From contig DAAN01000010.1 in NCBI GenBank assembly GCA_001701135.1, forward strand, positions 20,754 to 84,033: a stretch of DNA of 63,280 nucleotides, read 5' to 3'. Positions within the stretch are counted from its first letter, which is position 1. Each line of letters begins with the position of its first letter. Shown here one piece after another: positions 1 through 12,130 of the stretch. The DNA is from Bacteroidales bacterium H3 (lineage in GTDB: Bacteria; Bacteroidota; Bacteroidia; Bacteroidales; Muribaculaceae). Position numbers and translations under genes: made by a program. The notes beneath the pieces are model-generated. The model had not been told where the DNA came from. It made no database searches and worked only from the letters and a program-made list of their open reading frames with translations.

Positions 1-1213
1 TTGCTTCGGATGCTTCGGCGGGTGCGGGCGCGGGGGTGTTGGCTGGGGTTATAGGTTGCAGTCCGGCTGTCTTCTGGGTCAGCCCCTCCCCGTCGCCGGC
101 TTCAGAGTCGGGGGAGGGGCTTTGTAGTTGGCACAGCTTGATGAGCAGCAGCTCGATGAGGAAGGTTTTTGATGAGGCTGTGCGGTAGTCCATGTCGGCG
201 TCGTTGCAGAGGCTCATGGCCGAGTAGAAGAAGCGGGGCGGGAGCGATGCCGCCTGCGCGGCCATCCGCTGCATGGTCTCCTCGTCGGTGTCGAGAAGCG
301 GAAGAGTCTGCGGGTCGCGCGCCACCATGAGGTTGCGCAGATATGCGGCGAGACCTCCTAAGAAGAAGTAGGAGTCGAAGCCGCGGTCGCGTATCTCTTT
401 ATATATAAGGAGTGCGGCGGGGATGTCGGCGGCCTTGAAGGCCTCGACGAGTTTGCCGTAATAGCGCTCGTCGAGGATATTGAGGTTCTCGATTGTGGAG
501 TCGTAGGTGATGTCGCCGCGTGACGATGCCGCCACCTGGTCGAAAATCGAGAGAGCGTCGCGCATGGCGCCGTCGGCCTTGCGGGCGATGATTGCCAACG
601 CCTGTCGCTGGGCATTGATTCCCTCGCTTTTTGCCACATACTCCAGATGGTCAGTGATGTCGGCGATGGTGATTCGCTTGAAATCGTAGATCTGGCAGCG
701 CGAGAGAATGGTGGGTATGATTTTGTGTTTCTCGGTGGTGGCGAGGATGAAAATGGCGTGGGCCGGCGGCTCCTCAAGGGTTTTGAGGAAAGCGTTGAAC
801 GCTGAAGTTGAGAGCATGTGCACCTCGTCGACGATGAATACGCGGTAACGGCCGTCGACCGGCGGAATCTGCACCTGGTCGGTGAGGTTGCGGATGTCGT
901 CGACCGAATTGTTCGACGCGGCGTCGAGTTCGATGATGTTGAGCGAGCGGTTTTCGTTGAATGCGCGGCACGAGGGGCATTCGTTACAGGGATCTCCCTC
1001 GGGGGTTGGGTGGGCGCAGTTGATGGTCTTGGCGAATATGCGGGCGCAGGAAGTCTTGCCTACGCCTCGTGAGCCGCAGAAGAGGTAGGCGTGGGCGAGA
1101 CGCCCGGCGGCTATGGCATTCTTTAAGGTGGCGGTGAGCGCTTTCTGCCCCACTACCGACGAGAATGTCGATGGACGGTATTTGCGCGCCGAAACAATGT
1201 AGTTTTCTTCCAT
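1..1213 (-). CDS. dnaX: DNA polymerase III subunit gamma/tau (3' end beyond window)
   Basis: Clamp-loader ATPase that loads the sliding clamp in the replisome. The frame is open from ATG at 1213 to the left window edge, about 404 codons, so the C-terminal end is missing. Visible landmarks are the Walker A motif GSRGVGKTSC at residues 47-56, the zinc module C66, C76, C79, C82, the Walker B/DEVH stretch near residue 126, and the SRC sensor/arginine-finger motif near residue 170. The last visible part is a Pro/Ala-rich linker, as expected ahead of the tau-specific region. It is divergent from the ribosomal cluster. No A-rich slippery site is visible in the part seen, so gamma formation by frameshift cannot be judged. 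A perfect 10-bp inverted repeat lies inside the coding region at 82-120. Confidence 0.95.
   Translation of the reverse strand, partial: MEENYIVSARKYRPSTFSSVVGQKALTATLKNAIAAGRLAHAYLFCGSRGVGKTSCARIFAKTINCAHPTPEGDPCNECPSCRAFNENRSLNIIELDAASNNSVDDIRNLTDQVQIPPVDGRYRVFIVDEVHMLSTSAFNAFLKTLEEPPAHAIFILATTEKHKIIPTILSRCQIYDFKRITIADITDHLEYVAKSEGINAQRQALAIIARKADGAMRDALSIFDQVAASSRGDITYDSTIENLNILDERYYGKLVEAFKAADIPAALLIYKEIRDRGFDSYFFLGGLAAYLRNLMVARDPQTLPLLDTDEETMQRMAAQAASLPPRFFYSAMSLCNDADMDYRTASSKTFLIELLLIKLCQLQSPSPDSEAGDGEGLTQKTAGLQPITPANTPAPAPAEASEA
82..120. repeat. Perfect 10-bp inverted repeat inside dnaX
   Basis: GCCCCTCCCC at 82-91 pairs with GGGGAGGGGC at 111-120 across a 19-nt loop. On the + strand it is followed by TTTGTAGTT, so it resembles a terminator facing away from dnaX, but it lies in the Pro/Ala-rich coding linker. 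Function unknown. Confidence 0.5.
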
Positions 1214-1321
1214 ATCGGCAAATTTAGGGAAAAATGCCGGAATTTCATCGCTGCGCCTCAAAATTTTTCTGAAAACCGACCCACCGCCCGATTGTCTCAA
1301 TTGAACCCATTGGCCGATTGG

Positions 1322-1357
1322 CCTAATTAGACTAATTGGACTAATTGGACTAATTTG
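1322..1357. repeat. Four tandem 9-bp units (ACTAATTGG-like)
   Basis: Units CCTAATTAG, ACTAATTGG, ACTAATTGG and ACTAATTTG lie head to tail just upstream of the rpsL promoter. Two units are identical and the others differ by one to three bases. Confidence 0.8.
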
Positions 1358-1397
1358 CCTGATCCTCAGAAAAAAGTGTGAAAAAATTGCGGAAATG

Positions 1398-1429
1398 TTT
1401 GGCAGTCAGCGAAAAAAGTGGTAACTTTG
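1398..1429 (+). promoter_or_regulatory. Bacteroidetes-type promoter of the str-S10 operon
   Basis: TTTG at 1398-1401 and TAACTTTG at 1422-1429 are separated by 20 nt. This matches the known Bacteroidetes -33/-7 consensus (TTTG, 19-21 nt, TAnnTTTG). Transcription should start near 1436, giving rpsL a leader of about 160 nt. Confidence 0.85.
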
Positions 1430-1598
1430 CAACGCTTTTCGGAGCATTGTGCACTTTTTCGAACCGTAACTGTCTGACAGTCAGCGGCGCGAAGTGCGCC
1501 CGGCGTGTATAGTCGCGTCGATGTTCTCCGGAGGCTTCGACACTGAAATTATCACAACGAAGAATAATCAATAGTTAAAAACAGACTAAAAAACTAAG

Positions 1599-1988
<390 letters not shown>

Positions 1989-2171
1989 TCGCGCCCCTGA
2001 AAAGGCCCGGTGAAGTTAACTTATAGCACCGCGAGAAATCCAAACCACAGTTTAACAACCCGTTTTTGATTCCTCGAGCTGACATCGGTTGAGTAAGCCC
2101 CCGCAGGGATAGCCCCGGGCGCTGAAGAGACAACAGCCACGAAAAAGCAAAAACAAAGCTTACTTAAACAA
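1989..2171. other. rpsL-rpsG spacer
   Basis: 183 bp between two genes that are usually tightly spaced. There is no credible ORF and no U-tract terminator. Possibly processed mRNA or an r-protein control element; nothing specific is recognised. Confidence 0.5.
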
Positions 2172-2648
2172 ATGAGAAAAGCAAAACCAAAGAAACGCGT
2201 CGTACTGCCCGATCCCGTCTTTCATGACGTAAAGGTGTCGAAATTCGTCAATCACCTGATGTACGACGGTAAGAAAAACACTGCCTACACCATCTTCTAC
2301 TCCGCACTCGAGACCGTGAAGGCCAAGATGCAGAACGAAGAGAAGACCGCTCTCGAAATCTGGAAGAAAGCCCTCGAGAACGTCACTCCTCAGGTGGAGG
2401 TAAAGAGCCGCCGCGTCGGTGGCGCCACCTTTCAGGTGCCTACTGAAATCCGCCCCGACCGCAAGGAATCCATATCAATGAAAAACCTCATCAACTACGC
2501 CCGCAAACGTGGCGGCAAGACCATGAGCGACAAACTCGCCGCTGAAATCATGGACGCCTTCAACGACCAGGGCGGTGCCTTCAAGCGCAAGGAAGACATG
2601 CACAAGATGGCCGAGGCCAACCGCGCATTCGCCCACTTCCGTTTCTGA
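2172..2648 (+). CDS. rpsG: 30S ribosomal protein S7
   Basis: Primary binder of the 16S rRNA 3' major domain and head-assembly nucleator. At 158 aa it is the usual length. The N-terminal RKAKPKKR basic arm and the family motif [13 protein letters not shown] are visible, followed by the helical core. In E. coli S7 represses its own operon; whether the 183-bp spacer upstream serves that purpose here is unknown. Followed by fusA after 73 bp. Confidence 0.98.
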   Translation: MRKAKPKKRVVLPDPVFHDVKVSKFVNHLMYDGKKNTAYTIFYSALETVKAKMQNEEKTALEIWKKALENVTPQVEVKSRRVGGATFQVPTEIRPDRKESISMKNLINYARKRGGKTMSDKLAAEIMDAFNDQGGAFKRKEDMHKMAEANRAFAHFRF

Positions 2649-2721
2649 TCGAGCCTGAAAGCCTGAGCAACTCACTCTCCTATATAATCATTGAACAACA
2701 AAGATTCCAATCAGACCAACA

Positions 2722-4851
<2,130 letters not shown>

Positions 4852-4856
4852 TCCAA

Positions 4857-4894
4857 GGCGGGGGAGGCAGCAAATGATTCTTGACTCCCCCGCC
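4857..4894 (+). promoter_or_regulatory. Hairpin between fusA and rpsJ (possible S10-leader or attenuator)
   Basis: GGCGGGGGAG at 4857-4866 pairs perfectly with CTCCCCCGCC at 4885-4894 over an 18-nt loop. No U-tract follows, so it is not a standard intrinsic terminator. It lies 44 nt upstream of rpsJ, where the S10 leader of other bacteria is controlled by L4. Confidence 0.5.
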
Positions 4895-4937
4895 CCAATA
4901 TCCCAATAATCACCAACAATCAACAATTGCTCTCACA

Positions 4938-5243
4938 ATGAGCCAGAAAATCAGAATCAAACTCAAATCCTACGACCACAACCTCGTGGACAAGTCGGCA
5001 GAAAAGATCGTCAAGACTGTAAAGGCCACCGGCGCTGTAATCTCGGGTCCCATACCCCTGCCCACCCACAAGCGCATCTTCACTGTCAACCGCTCCACCT
5101 TCGTCAACAAGAAGAGCCGCGAGCAGTTCCAGCTGTCGTCGTTCAAGCGTCTCATCGACATCTACAACTCCACCGCAAAAACCGTCGACGCCCTCATGAA
5201 GCTCGAGCTCCCCAGCGGTGTGGAAGTAGAAATCAAGGTCTGA
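4938..5243 (+). CDS. rpsJ: 30S ribosomal protein S10
   Basis: Small-subunit head protein and transcription antitermination partner (NusE), 101 aa. ATG 4938 is preferred over a TTG at 4881: it gives the family start [14 protein letters not shown], whereas the extension is Pro/Gln-rich and covers the hairpin at 4857-4894. First gene of the S10 block, 55 bp before rplC. Confidence 0.97.
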   Translation: MSQKIRIKLKSYDHNLVDKSAEKIVKTVKATGAVISGPIPLPTHKRIFTVNRSTFVNKKSREQFQLSSFKRLIDIYNSTAKTVDALMKLELPSGVEVEIKV

Positions 5244-5298
5244 TGCCGCAGGATTTTATTCACACTACAGAATCTCAATCAATTAACATAACACTGAA

Positions 5299-5916
5299 AT
5301 GCCAGGATTATTAGGAAAGAAAATCGGAATGACATCCGTTTTCAGTGCCGACGGAAAGAACCTTCCGTGCACTGTTATCGAAGTAGGTCCTTGTGTTGTC
5401 TGCCAGGTTAAGACTGTTGAGACCGACGGGTACAATGCCCTCCAGCTCGGATTCCAGGAGCAGAAAGAAAAGCACTGCACCAACCCCGAGCTCGGTCACT
5501 TCAAGAAAGCCGGCGTGACCCCCAAGCGCCACTTGGCCGAGTTCAAAGGTTTCGAAGGCGAATACAAGATGGGCGACACCATCTCGATCGACATCTTCAA
5601 CGAAGACGACTTTGTCGACATCGTAGGCACCTCGAAAGGTAAAGGCTTCCAGGGCGTTGTAAAGCGCCACGGTTTCGGCGGCGTAGGCCAGGCCACCCAC
5701 GGTCAGGACGACCGTCTGCGTGCCCCCGGTTCAATCGGCGCCTGCTCCTACCCCGCAAAAGTGTTCAAGGGAATGCGCATGGCCGGCCAGACCGGTAACG
5801 AGCGTGTCACCGTTCAGAACCTCAAGGTTGTGAAAATCATCCCCGAACACAATGTGATGATCATCAAGGGCTCAATCCCCGGAAGTAAAGGTTCAATCGT
5901 ACAGATAGAAAAATAA
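5299..5916 (+). CDS. rplC: 50S ribosomal protein L3
   Basis: Early 23S assembly protein near the peptidyl-transferase centre, 205 aa. N-terminal [13 protein letters not shown], the central [15 protein letters not shown] loop and the [13 protein letters not shown] stretch are all family signatures. rplD starts 3 bp after the stop codon, which suggests translational coupling. Confidence 0.98.
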   Translation: MPGLLGKKIGMTSVFSADGKNLPCTVIEVGPCVVCQVKTVETDGYNALQLGFQEQKEKHCTNPELGHFKKAGVTPKRHLAEFKGFEGEYKMGDTISIDIFNEDDFVDIVGTSKGKGFQGVVKRHGFGGVGQATHGQDDRLRAPGSIGACSYPAKVFKGMRMAGQTGNERVTVQNLKVVKIIPEHNVMIIKGSIPGSKGSIVQIEK

Positions 5917-5919
5917 GCA

Positions 5920-6540
5920 ATGGAACTCGCAATATACAACATTAAAGGTGAGGACACCGGCCGCAAAGCCATCCTCAATGACCAGGTGTTCGCTGTCGAC
6001 ATCAACGAACATGCCATCTACCTCGACGTGAAGCAGTTCCTTGCCAACCAGCGTCAGGGTACACACAAGTCCAAGGAACGCAGCGAAGTCAGCGGCTCTA
6101 CCCGTAAGCTCCACAAGCAGAAGGGCGGCGGCGGCTCGCGTATCGGCGACATCAACTCGCCCGTGCTCGTCGGCGGTGGCCGCGTGTTCGGTCCCCGTCC
6201 CCGCGACTATCGTTTCAAACTCAACAAAAAGCTCAAGAACCTGGCCCGCCGCTCGGCCCTGACCCTCAAGGCTCAGGAAAACCAGATCACCATCGTGGAG
6301 GATTTCACCTTCGACGCCCCCCACACCAAGAGCTTCATCGACGTTGAAAAGAATCTCAAAGTCAACGGCACCAAGGTGCTCTTCATCAACGCCGCTTCCG
6401 ACAGCAACGTGCATCTGTCGGCCCGCAACATCCCCAACACCCGCGTGATGGCTGCCGCCGACATCAACACCTACGCCGTGATGAACAACAAAGCTATCGT
6501 CATCACCGAAGGCGGTCTCGAAATCGTTAACAAACTCTAA
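5920..6540 (+). CDS. rplD: 50S ribosomal protein L4
   Basis: Binds 23S rRNA and lines the exit tunnel, 206 aa. The tunnel loop is recognisable from [15 protein letters not shown]. In E. coli L4 autoregulates the S10 operon; the hairpin at 4857-4894 would be the place to look for a comparable site here (inference). Confidence 0.98.
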   Translation: MELAIYNIKGEDTGRKAILNDQVFAVDINEHAIYLDVKQFLANQRQGTHKSKERSEVSGSTRKLHKQKGGGGSRIGDINSPVLVGGGRVFGPRPRDYRFKLNKKLKNLARRSALTLKAQENQITIVEDFTFDAPHTKSFIDVEKNLKVNGTKVLFINAASDSNVHLSARNIPNTRVMAAADINTYAVMNNKAIVITEGGLEIVNKL

Positions 6541-6558
6541 CCTTCAGGAGAAACAATA

Positions 6559-6849
6559 ATGGAAATCTCTATCAAACCCATTGTGACAGAAGCAGCAACC
6601 AAGCTTACCGACAAGCTTAACCGCTACACCTTCCGCGTTTCCCCCGACGCCAACAAGTTCCAGATCAAAGATCTCGTTGAGAAACTCTACGGCGTGAAGG
6701 TGGAAGCTGTCAACACAAGCAACGTCCGCGGCAAAAACAAGGCCCGCTACACCAAGAGCGGTCTGCTCCGCGGCAAAACCGACAAATGGAAAAAGGCCTA
6801 CGTCACTATCGCCGAAGGCCAGACCATCGACTTCTACGCAAACATCTAA
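6559..6849 (+). CDS. rplW: 50S ribosomal protein L23
   Basis: Exit-tunnel rim protein that docks trigger factor and SRP, 96 aa. It starts MEISIKPIVTEAATKL and contains the KVEAVNTSNVRGK strand-turn typical of the family. Followed by an unusually long spacer of 291 bp before rplB. Confidence 0.97.
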   Translation: MEISIKPIVTEAATKLTDKLNRYTFRVSPDANKFQIKDLVEKLYGVKVEAVNTSNVRGKNKARYTKSGLLRGKTDKWKKAYVTIAEGQTIDFYANI

Positions 6850-7140
6850 ATCCCCTGCAGCGGGCGGCGCCTGACCGGCGCGGCCCCTGCCTCACCCGCC
6901 GCGAAAAGCGGCCAGCTGCACAGACCTGCCCTCCGCCCCTCCCCATAAAGGGAGCGATAACCCGGAGGCTCCGGCAAAAGCAGCCCGGCATGACCTCGCG
7001 ACAGGCATGAGACAGAGAGCCTATGTCGGCCCGGCGTAAAACCCGGAGTCCTGAAAAGAACAGCCCCCGCGGCTGCCCATCAATAGGACCGCAAACCCCA
7101 CTCCCGCCCGTTGCACCGAGTAACTTCAATCACTGTAAAA
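6850..7140. other. Long GC-rich spacer between rplW and rplB
   Basis: 291 bp between genes that are adjacent in most S10 operons. Very C/G-rich with many self-complementary GC blocks, no credible start-to-stop ORF, no TAnnTTTG promoter and no U-tract. Function unknown. Confidence 0.6.
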
Positions 7141-7968
7141 ATGGCAGTAAGAAAATTCAAGCCCACCACCCCCGGGCAAAGACACAAAGTAATCTCAGTC
7201 TTCAAAGGCGCAATCACCGCCACGAAGCCTGAAAAATCTCTTACAGTCGGCAAACGCAGCTCAGGCGGCCGCAACGCAGAAGGCCACCTCACCAACCGCT
7301 ACCTCGGTGGCGGCCACAAGCGCAAATACCGCGTCATCGACTTCAAGAGAAACAAAGACGGCGTGCCCGCTGTCGTAAAAAGCATCGAATACGACCCCAA
7401 CCGTTCGGCCCGTATCGCACTGCTCTACTACGTCGACGGCGCTAAAGCCTACATCATCGCACCCAACGGACTGGAAGTTGGCCAGACAGTAATGTCAGGC
7501 GCCGAAGCCGCCCCCGAAGTGGGCAACGCGCTTCCCCTCAACAAAATTCCTGTCGGTACTGTAATCCACAACATCGAGCTTCGCCCCGGACAGGGTGCCT
7601 TCATGGCACGTTCGGCCGGCACTTTCGCCCAGCTCGTCAGCCGCGACGGCGACTATGCCATCGTCAAGCTCCCCTCGGGCGAAACCCGCAAGATCCTCGG
7701 CACCTGCAAGGCCACCGTCGGCGTTGTAGGTAACTCCGAGCACTCCCTCGAGCGTTCCGGCAAAGCCGGCCGCAGCCGTTGGCTGGGCCGTCGTCCCCGC
7801 AACCGCGGCGTTGTCATGAACCCTGTCGACCACCCCATGGGCGGTGGCGAAGGCCGCGCTTCCGGCGGTCATCCCCGCTCGCGCAAGGGTCTCTACAGCA
7901 AGGGTCTCAAGACACGTGCCCCGAAGAAGAGCTCCTCGAAGTACATTATCGAACGCAGGAAAAAATAA
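7141..7968 (+). CDS. rplB: 50S ribosomal protein L2
   Basis: Peptidyl-transferase-centre protein, 275 aa. ATG 7141 ([15 protein letters not shown]) fits the family; an upstream non-ATG start at 7111 would add unrelated residues. The C-terminal region keeps the conserved [13 protein letters not shown] segment with the functionally important histidine. rpsS follows after 34 bp. Confidence 0.98.
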   Translation: MAVRKFKPTTPGQRHKVISVFKGAITATKPEKSLTVGKRSSGGRNAEGHLTNRYLGGGHKRKYRVIDFKRNKDGVPAVVKSIEYDPNRSARIALLYYVDGAKAYIIAPNGLEVGQTVMSGAEAAPEVGNALPLNKIPVGTVIHNIELRPGQGAFMARSAGTFAQLVSRDGDYAIVKLPSGETRKILGTCKATVGVVGNSEHSLERSGKAGRSRWLGRRPRNRGVVMNPVDHPMGGGEGRASGGHPRSRKGLYSKGLKTRAPKKSSSKYIIERRKK

Positions 7969-8002
7969 TCCGTCAGCTAACTTCTAACCAGATCTCTAAA
8001 GA

Positions 8003-8272
8003 ATGAGTCGTTCACTTAAAAAAGGCCCCTTTATCAGCGTAAAGCTCGAAAAGAAGGTTAACGCAATGGAAGCTTCCGGCAAGAAGTCGGTCATCAAGAC
8101 CTGGAGCCGCGCTTCGATGATTGCCCCCGAATTCGTCGGCCACACTTTCGCCGTTCACAACGGCAACAAGTTCATTCCGGTCTATGTGACCGAGAACATG
8201 GTAGGCCACAAACTCGGCGAATTTGCCCCCACCCGCACCTTCCGCGGCCACGCCGGCAACAAGAAGAAGTAA
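8003..8272 (+). CDS. rpsS: 30S ribosomal protein S19
   Basis: Head protein near the A-site finger, 89 aa, starting [11 protein letters not shown]. It carries the family motif [17 protein letters not shown] and ends in a basic tail (HAGNKKK). A 127-bp spacer follows before rplV. Confidence 0.97.
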   Translation: MSRSLKKGPFISVKLEKKVNAMEASGKKSVIKTWSRASMIAPEFVGHTFAVHNGNKFIPVYVTENMVGHKLGEFAPTRTFRGHAGNKKK

Positions 8273-8399
8273 CAGCAGCCGCTAAGGCACACTGCTTCTC
8301 CGCAACCTTCAACCTTCAGCAGCATAGGCCGCCGGCCATAGCTGACAAAGAAAAGGCTTAACAAAATTTCCCCACAAAAAAACGAACATCAACAATAAA

Positions 8400-8819
8400 A
8401 TGGGTGTAAGAAAAAGAAACTCCGCTCAGGCAATCAAAGATGCCCAGAAGGAAATCGCTTTCGCCAAGCTCACCAACGTGCCCTCCTCGCCCCGCAAGAT
8501 GCGTCTCGTGGCCGACATGGTCCGCGGCAAGGAAGTGTTCCGCGCTCTGGGTATCCTCAAGTTCTCCAACAAGGAGGCTGCCGCCCGTCTCGAGAAACTT
8601 CTGCGCTCGGCCATCGCCAACTGGGAGGCCAAAAACGACCGCAGAGCTGAAAACGGCGAACTCTATATCTCCACAATCTTCGTTAACCCCGCCCCCATGC
8701 TCAAGCGCCTGCGCACAGCTCCCCAGGGCCGCGGTTACCGTATCCGCAAACGTGCCAACCACGTCACTCTCGTAGTTGACACCATCGAAAAAGACGTAAC
8801 CATCAAGGACAAAGACTAA
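8400..8819 (+). CDS. rplV: 50S ribosomal protein L22
   Basis: Exit-tunnel protein, 139 aa. The constriction-loop hairpin is recognisable at [19 protein letters not shown]. The loop is intact, with no insertions of the macrolide-resistance type. rpsC starts 3 bp after the stop. Confidence 0.97.
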   Translation: MGVRKRNSAQAIKDAQKEIAFAKLTNVPSSPRKMRLVADMVRGKEVFRALGILKFSNKEAAARLEKLLRSAIANWEAKNDRRAENGELYISTIFVNPAPMLKRLRTAPQGRGYRIRKRANHVTLVVDTIEKDVTIKDKD

Positions 8820-8822
8820 CCT

Positions 8823-9578
8823 ATGGGACAGAAAGTAAATCCTATCAGCAACCGCCTCGGCGTAATCCGCGGCTGGGACTCCAACTGGTTCGGCGGCAAA
8901 AACTACGGCGATACCCTTCTGGAAGACTCTAAGCTCCGTAAGTATCTCAACGTCCGTCTGGCCAAATCAAGCGTCTCACGCATCGTCATCGAGCGCACCC
9001 TCAAGCTCATCACCATCACAGTGTGCACCTCGCGCCCCGGTCTCATCATCGGCAAGGGCGGCTCGGAGGTCGACAAGCTTAAGGAAGAGCTCAAGAAAAT
9101 AACCGACAAGGATGTTCAGATCAACATCTTCGAAGTAAAGCGCCCCGAACTCGACGCCCAGATCGTGGCTTCCACCATCGCCCGTCAGATCGAAGGCAAA
9201 ATCGCCTACCGCCGTGCCGTCAAGATGGCTGTCGCTGCCACCATGCGCTCAGGCGCCGAAGGCATCAAGGTGCAGGTCAGCGGCCGTCTCAACGGCGCCG
9301 AAATGGCCCGCTCGGAAATGTTCAAGGAAGGACGCACACCCCTGCACACCCTCCGTGCCGACATCGACTACGCTCTGGTCGAGGCCCACACCAAGGTAGG
9401 CGTGGTAGGCGTGAAAGTGTGGATCTGCCGCGGTGAAGTCTACGGCAAGCGCGATCTCGCCCCCAACTTCACCTCCGCCCCCAAAGAGGGTGGCCGCCAG
9501 CAGGGCGGTGACCGCGGCAACCAGCGCCGCGGCGGCTTCCGCAAGCCCCGCAACGCTTCCTCCAACAACAGCCGCTAA
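8823..9578 (+). CDS. rpsC: 30S ribosomal protein S3
   Basis: mRNA-entry protein, 251 aa. It has a KH domain with [14 protein letters not shown] and a C-terminal domain around [15 protein letters not shown]. The tail (about residues 218-251) is Gly/Arg/Gln-rich and probably disordered. A 184-bp spacer follows. Confidence 0.98.
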   Translation: MGQKVNPISNRLGVIRGWDSNWFGGKNYGDTLLEDSKLRKYLNVRLAKSSVSRIVIERTLKLITITVCTSRPGLIIGKGGSEVDKLKEELKKITDKDVQINIFEVKRPELDAQIVASTIARQIEGKIAYRRAVKMAVAATMRSGAEGIKVQVSGRLNGAEMARSEMFKEGRTPLHTLRADIDYALVEAHTKVGVVGVKVWICRGEVYGKRDLAPNFTSAPKEGGRQQGGDRGNQRRGGFRKPRNASSNNSR

Positions 9579-9762
9579 TCCTCTCATCCACCAACCCAAC
9601 CGGTAACCCTCCCGAGGCATTCCGGCCGCCGGCGGTTCACCCCCTTCCTCAAAAGAGCCCCCGGCCCGGCCTCCAGGCCATAAAGCACCGCACCGAGGCT
9701 GATCGACAAGCTCCTCGGAGCGGTGTCCAAGGAGAGAAACCAAATCACAACATCCCAAAGAA
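9579..9762. other. rpsC-rplP spacer
   Basis: 184 bp, C-rich, with complementary GGCCGCC/GGCGG blocks and a GAGGCTGATCGACAAGCTC-type hairpin around 9694-9720. No promoter motif, no U-tract and no credible ORF. Another of the unusually long spacers of this cluster. Confidence 0.5.
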
Positions 9763-10194
9763 ATGTTACAACCGAAAAAAACTAAATTTCGCAGAGTACA
9801 GAAAGGCCGCGCAAAAGGCAACGCGCAGCGCGGCAACCAGCTCGCCTTCGGTTCGTTCGGTATCAAGACACTCGAGACAAAGTGGATTACCGGCCGTCAG
9901 ATCGAAGCAGCCCGTATCGCTGTGACACGTTATATGCAGCGCCAGGGTCAGCTCTGGATCCGCATCTTCCCCGACAAACCCATCACCAAGAAGCCTCTCG
10001 ACGTACGTATGGGTAAAGGTAAAGGTAACCCCGAAGGTTTCGTGGCATCCGTCACCCCCGGCCGCATGATCATCGAGATCGACGGCGTGCCCTTCGACGT
10101 AGCCAAGGAAGCACTCCGCCTGGGTGCCCAGAAGCTCCCCGTCACCACCAAATTCGTGGTGTCACGCGATTACGATCCCTCGCTCACACTCTAA
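9763..10194 (+). CDS. rplP: 50S ribosomal protein L16
   Basis: Late-assembly protein at the A-site tRNA elbow, 143 aa. Family start [16 protein letters not shown]. The [20 protein letters not shown] region carries the conserved arginine/lysine cluster. Confidence 0.97.
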   Translation: MLQPKKTKFRRVQKGRAKGNAQRGNQLAFGSFGIKTLETKWITGRQIEAARIAVTRYMQRQGQLWIRIFPDKPITKKPLDVRMGKGKGNPEGFVASVTPGRMIIEIDGVPFDVAKEALRLGAQKLPVTTKFVVSRDYDPSLTL

Positions 10195-10234
10195 TCATCC
10201 ATAAGTCAAACAACAAAAGCCCACAAAGAAAGCT

Positions 10235-10432
10235 ATGAAGAAAGAAGAAATCAAAGAGCTCTCTACGGCCGATCTTCGCGAGCGCCTGGCGCAGATGGAG
10301 AAGGACTACCTTCAGATGAAGGCCAACCACGCCGTCTCCCCCCTCGACAACCCCGCGAAAATCACTGCTGACCGCAAGATGATCGCACGTGTGAAGACCG
10401 AGCTCCGCGCACGCGAACTCGCCGCCAAGTAA
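10235..10432 (+). CDS. rpmC: 50S ribosomal protein L29
   Basis: Small exit-site protein, 65 aa. Two-helix structure with the central PLDNPAKI turn and a family-typical helix [12 protein letters not shown]. Lies between rplP and rpsQ as in the standard S10 order. Confidence 0.95.
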   Translation: MKKEEIKELSTADLRERLAQMEKDYLQMKANHAVSPLDNPAKITADRKMIARVKTELRARELAAK

Positions 10433-10479
10433 TCCCCATATTAACCGTAATAACCCCTACACTCTTTTACTCAACCACA

Positions 10480-10740
10480 ATGGAAGAAAAAAGAAACCTG
10501 CGCAAAGAGCGCATCGGCGTTGTGACCAGCAACAAGGGCGACAAGTCGATCACCGTTACGGTGAAATGGAAGGAGAAACACCCCATCTACGGCAAGTTCG
10601 TCAACAAAACCAAGAAATTCCACGCTCACGACGAGAACAGCGAGTGCTCCGTAGGCGACAAAGTGCGCCTCATGGAGACCCGTCCCCTGTCGAAAACAAA
10701 GCGCTGGAGATTAGTTGAAATCATCGAAAAAGTCAAGTAA
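10480..10740 (+). CDS. rpsQ: 30S ribosomal protein S17
   Basis: OB-fold primary 16S rRNA binder, 86 aa. [20 protein letters not shown] and the C-terminal [16 protein letters not shown] stretch identify the family. rplN begins 3 bp downstream. Confidence 0.96.
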   Translation: MEEKRNLRKERIGVVTSNKGDKSITVTVKWKEKHPIYGKFVNKTKKFHAHDENSECSVGDKVRLMETRPLSKTKRWRLVEIIEKVK

Positions 10741-10743
10741 GCC

Positions 10744-11109
10744 ATGATACAGACCGAATCCCGCTTAACCGTTGCCGACAACTCCGGCGCCAAAGAGGCA
10801 CTGTGCATCCACGTGCTCGGTGGCACCGGCCGTCGCTACGCTTCCGTAGGCGACATCATCGTTGTCTCTGTCAAGAGCGTCATCCCCAGCTCCGACGTCA
10901 AGAAAGGCACCGTCAGCAAAGCTGTGGTCGTCCGCACCAAGAAGGAAATCCGTCGCGCCGACGGCTCCTACATCCGCTTCGACGACAACGCCTGCGTGCT
11001 CCTCAACAACGCCGGTGAACTTCGTGGCACCCGTATCTTCGGCCCCGTGGCCCGCGAACTCCGCGCCACCAACATGAAGATCGTCTCCCTCGCTCCCGAG
11101 GTCCTCTAA
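10744..11109 (+). CDS. rplN: 50S ribosomal protein L14
   Basis: Intersubunit-bridge protein, 121 aa, starting [18 protein letters not shown]. The [20 protein letters not shown] block is the family signature. First gene of the spc-type block; coupled to rpsQ. Confidence 0.98.
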   Translation: MIQTESRLTVADNSGAKEALCIHVLGGTGRRYASVGDIIVVSVKSVIPSSDVKKGTVSKAVVVRTKKEIRRADGSYIRFDDNACVLLNNAGELRGTRIFGPVARELRATNMKIVSLAPEVL

Positions 11110-11150
11110 ACTATATAAAACGTAATCATTAACCGACGAAATCCCCAACA

Positions 11151-11471
11151 ATGAGCAAAATGCATATCAAAAAGGGCGATACCGTTTACGTTCTCTCAGG
11201 CGAGGACCGCGGCAAACAGGGTCGCGTGCTTTCTGTCGACGCCACCAAAAACCGCGCCATCGTTGAAGGCGTCAACATCGTGTCGAAAAGCACAAAGCCC
11301 ACCGCCAAATATCCTCAGGGAGGCATCGTAAAGATGGAAGCCCCCATCAATATCTCTAACCTCAGCCTTATCGACCCCAAGAGCGGCAAGCCCACCCGCA
11401 TCGGCATCCGCGTCAACGACAAAGGCGAGAAAGTCCGTTACGCTAAAAAATCCGGAGAGGAAATCAAATAA
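11151..11471 (+). CDS. rplX: 50S ribosomal protein L24
   Basis: Assembly-initiator protein, 106 aa, with an N-terminal KOW motif ([20 protein letters not shown]). Its stop codon shares a base with the rplE start (TAATG at 11469-11473), indicating translational coupling. Confidence 0.97.
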   Translation: MSKMHIKKGDTVYVLSGEDRGKQGRVLSVDATKNRAIVEGVNIVSKSTKPTAKYPQGGIVKMEAPINISNLSLIDPKSGKPTRIGIRVNDKGEKVRYAKKSGEEIK

Positions 11472-12013
11472 TGAGCCAGACTTCACTTCAGAAAAAATAC
11501 GAAGAGACAATCGCGCCCGCACTGACCAAGGAGTTCAACTACACCACTCCCATGCAAGTGCCCCGCCTCAAGAAAATTGTCATCAACCAGGGTCTTGGCG
11601 AAGCCACCCAGGACAAGAAGATCATCGAGACTTCGATCAACGAGCTCACCGCCATCACCGGCCAGAAGGCCGTGGCCACACTCTCGAAGAAAGACATCTC
11701 GAACTTCAAGGTACGTAAGAAGATGCCCATCGGCGCCCGCGTAACCCTCCGTCGCGACAAAATGTACGAATTCCTCGAGCGCCTCGTGCGCATCGCCCTC
11801 CCCCGTATCCGCGACTTCAAGGGTATCGAAGGCAAGCTCGACGGCCGTGGCAACTACACCCTCGGCATCACCGAGCAGATCATTTTCCCCGAGATCAACA
11901 TCGACAACATCAACAAACTCATGGGCATGAACATCACCTTCGTGACATCGGCCAACACCGACGAAGAGGGTTTCGCTCTGCTCAAGCAGTTTGGTCTCCC
12001 CTTCAAGAAGTAA
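11471..12013 (+). CDS. rplE: 50S ribosomal protein L5
   Basis: Central-protuberance protein that binds 5S rRNA, 180 aa. [16 protein letters not shown] near the N terminus and [14 protein letters not shown] in the core are typical. It is the last gene before the strong terminator at 12096-12130, so it probably closes the first transcription unit. In most bacteria rpsN follows immediately; here it is 518 bp away. Confidence 0.98.
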   Translation: MSQTSLQKKYEETIAPALTKEFNYTTPMQVPRLKKIVINQGLGEATQDKKIIETSINELTAITGQKAVATLSKKDISNFKVRKKMPIGARVTLRRDKMYEFLERLVRIALPRIRDFKGIEGKLDGRGNYTLGITEQIIFPEINIDNINKLMGMNITFVTSANTDEEGFALLKQFGLPFKK

Positions 12014-12095
12014 GCACCCGCGTCAGCAAGGGTGCCTCCACGGCTCACTTGCCTGCCCGGCGTTGCCCGCTTGACAACGGAGGCGACACCGCTAT

Positions 12096-12130
12096 AAAGG
12101 GCGGCCGCAGACCATGCGGCCGCTCTTTTT
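12096..12130 (+). terminator. Strong intrinsic terminator after rplE
   Basis: GCGGCCGC at 12101-12108 and again at 12116-12123 (self-complementary) form an 8-bp GC stem over a 7-nt loop. The stem is extended by AAAGG/TCTTT pairing and followed by TTTTT at 12126-12130. This textbook rho-independent terminator sits inside what is normally one continuous spc operon. Confidence 0.85.

Larger units (their letters stand above)
1214..1598. other. dnaX-rpsL divergent intergenic region
   Basis: 385 bp without a gene. It holds a short tandem repeat (1322-1357), the rpsL promoter (1398-1429) and a leader of about 160 nt with small hairpins. One is GTCGA at about 1516 pairing with TCGAC about 15 nt further on. 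Another is a GC-rich one around 1483-1500. No open frame looks real. Confidence 0.7.

Noticed and set aside
1322..1357. Possible CRISPR-like array
   Set aside because: Units are 9 bp, contiguous and without spacers; no cas genes nearby. A simple tandem repeat.
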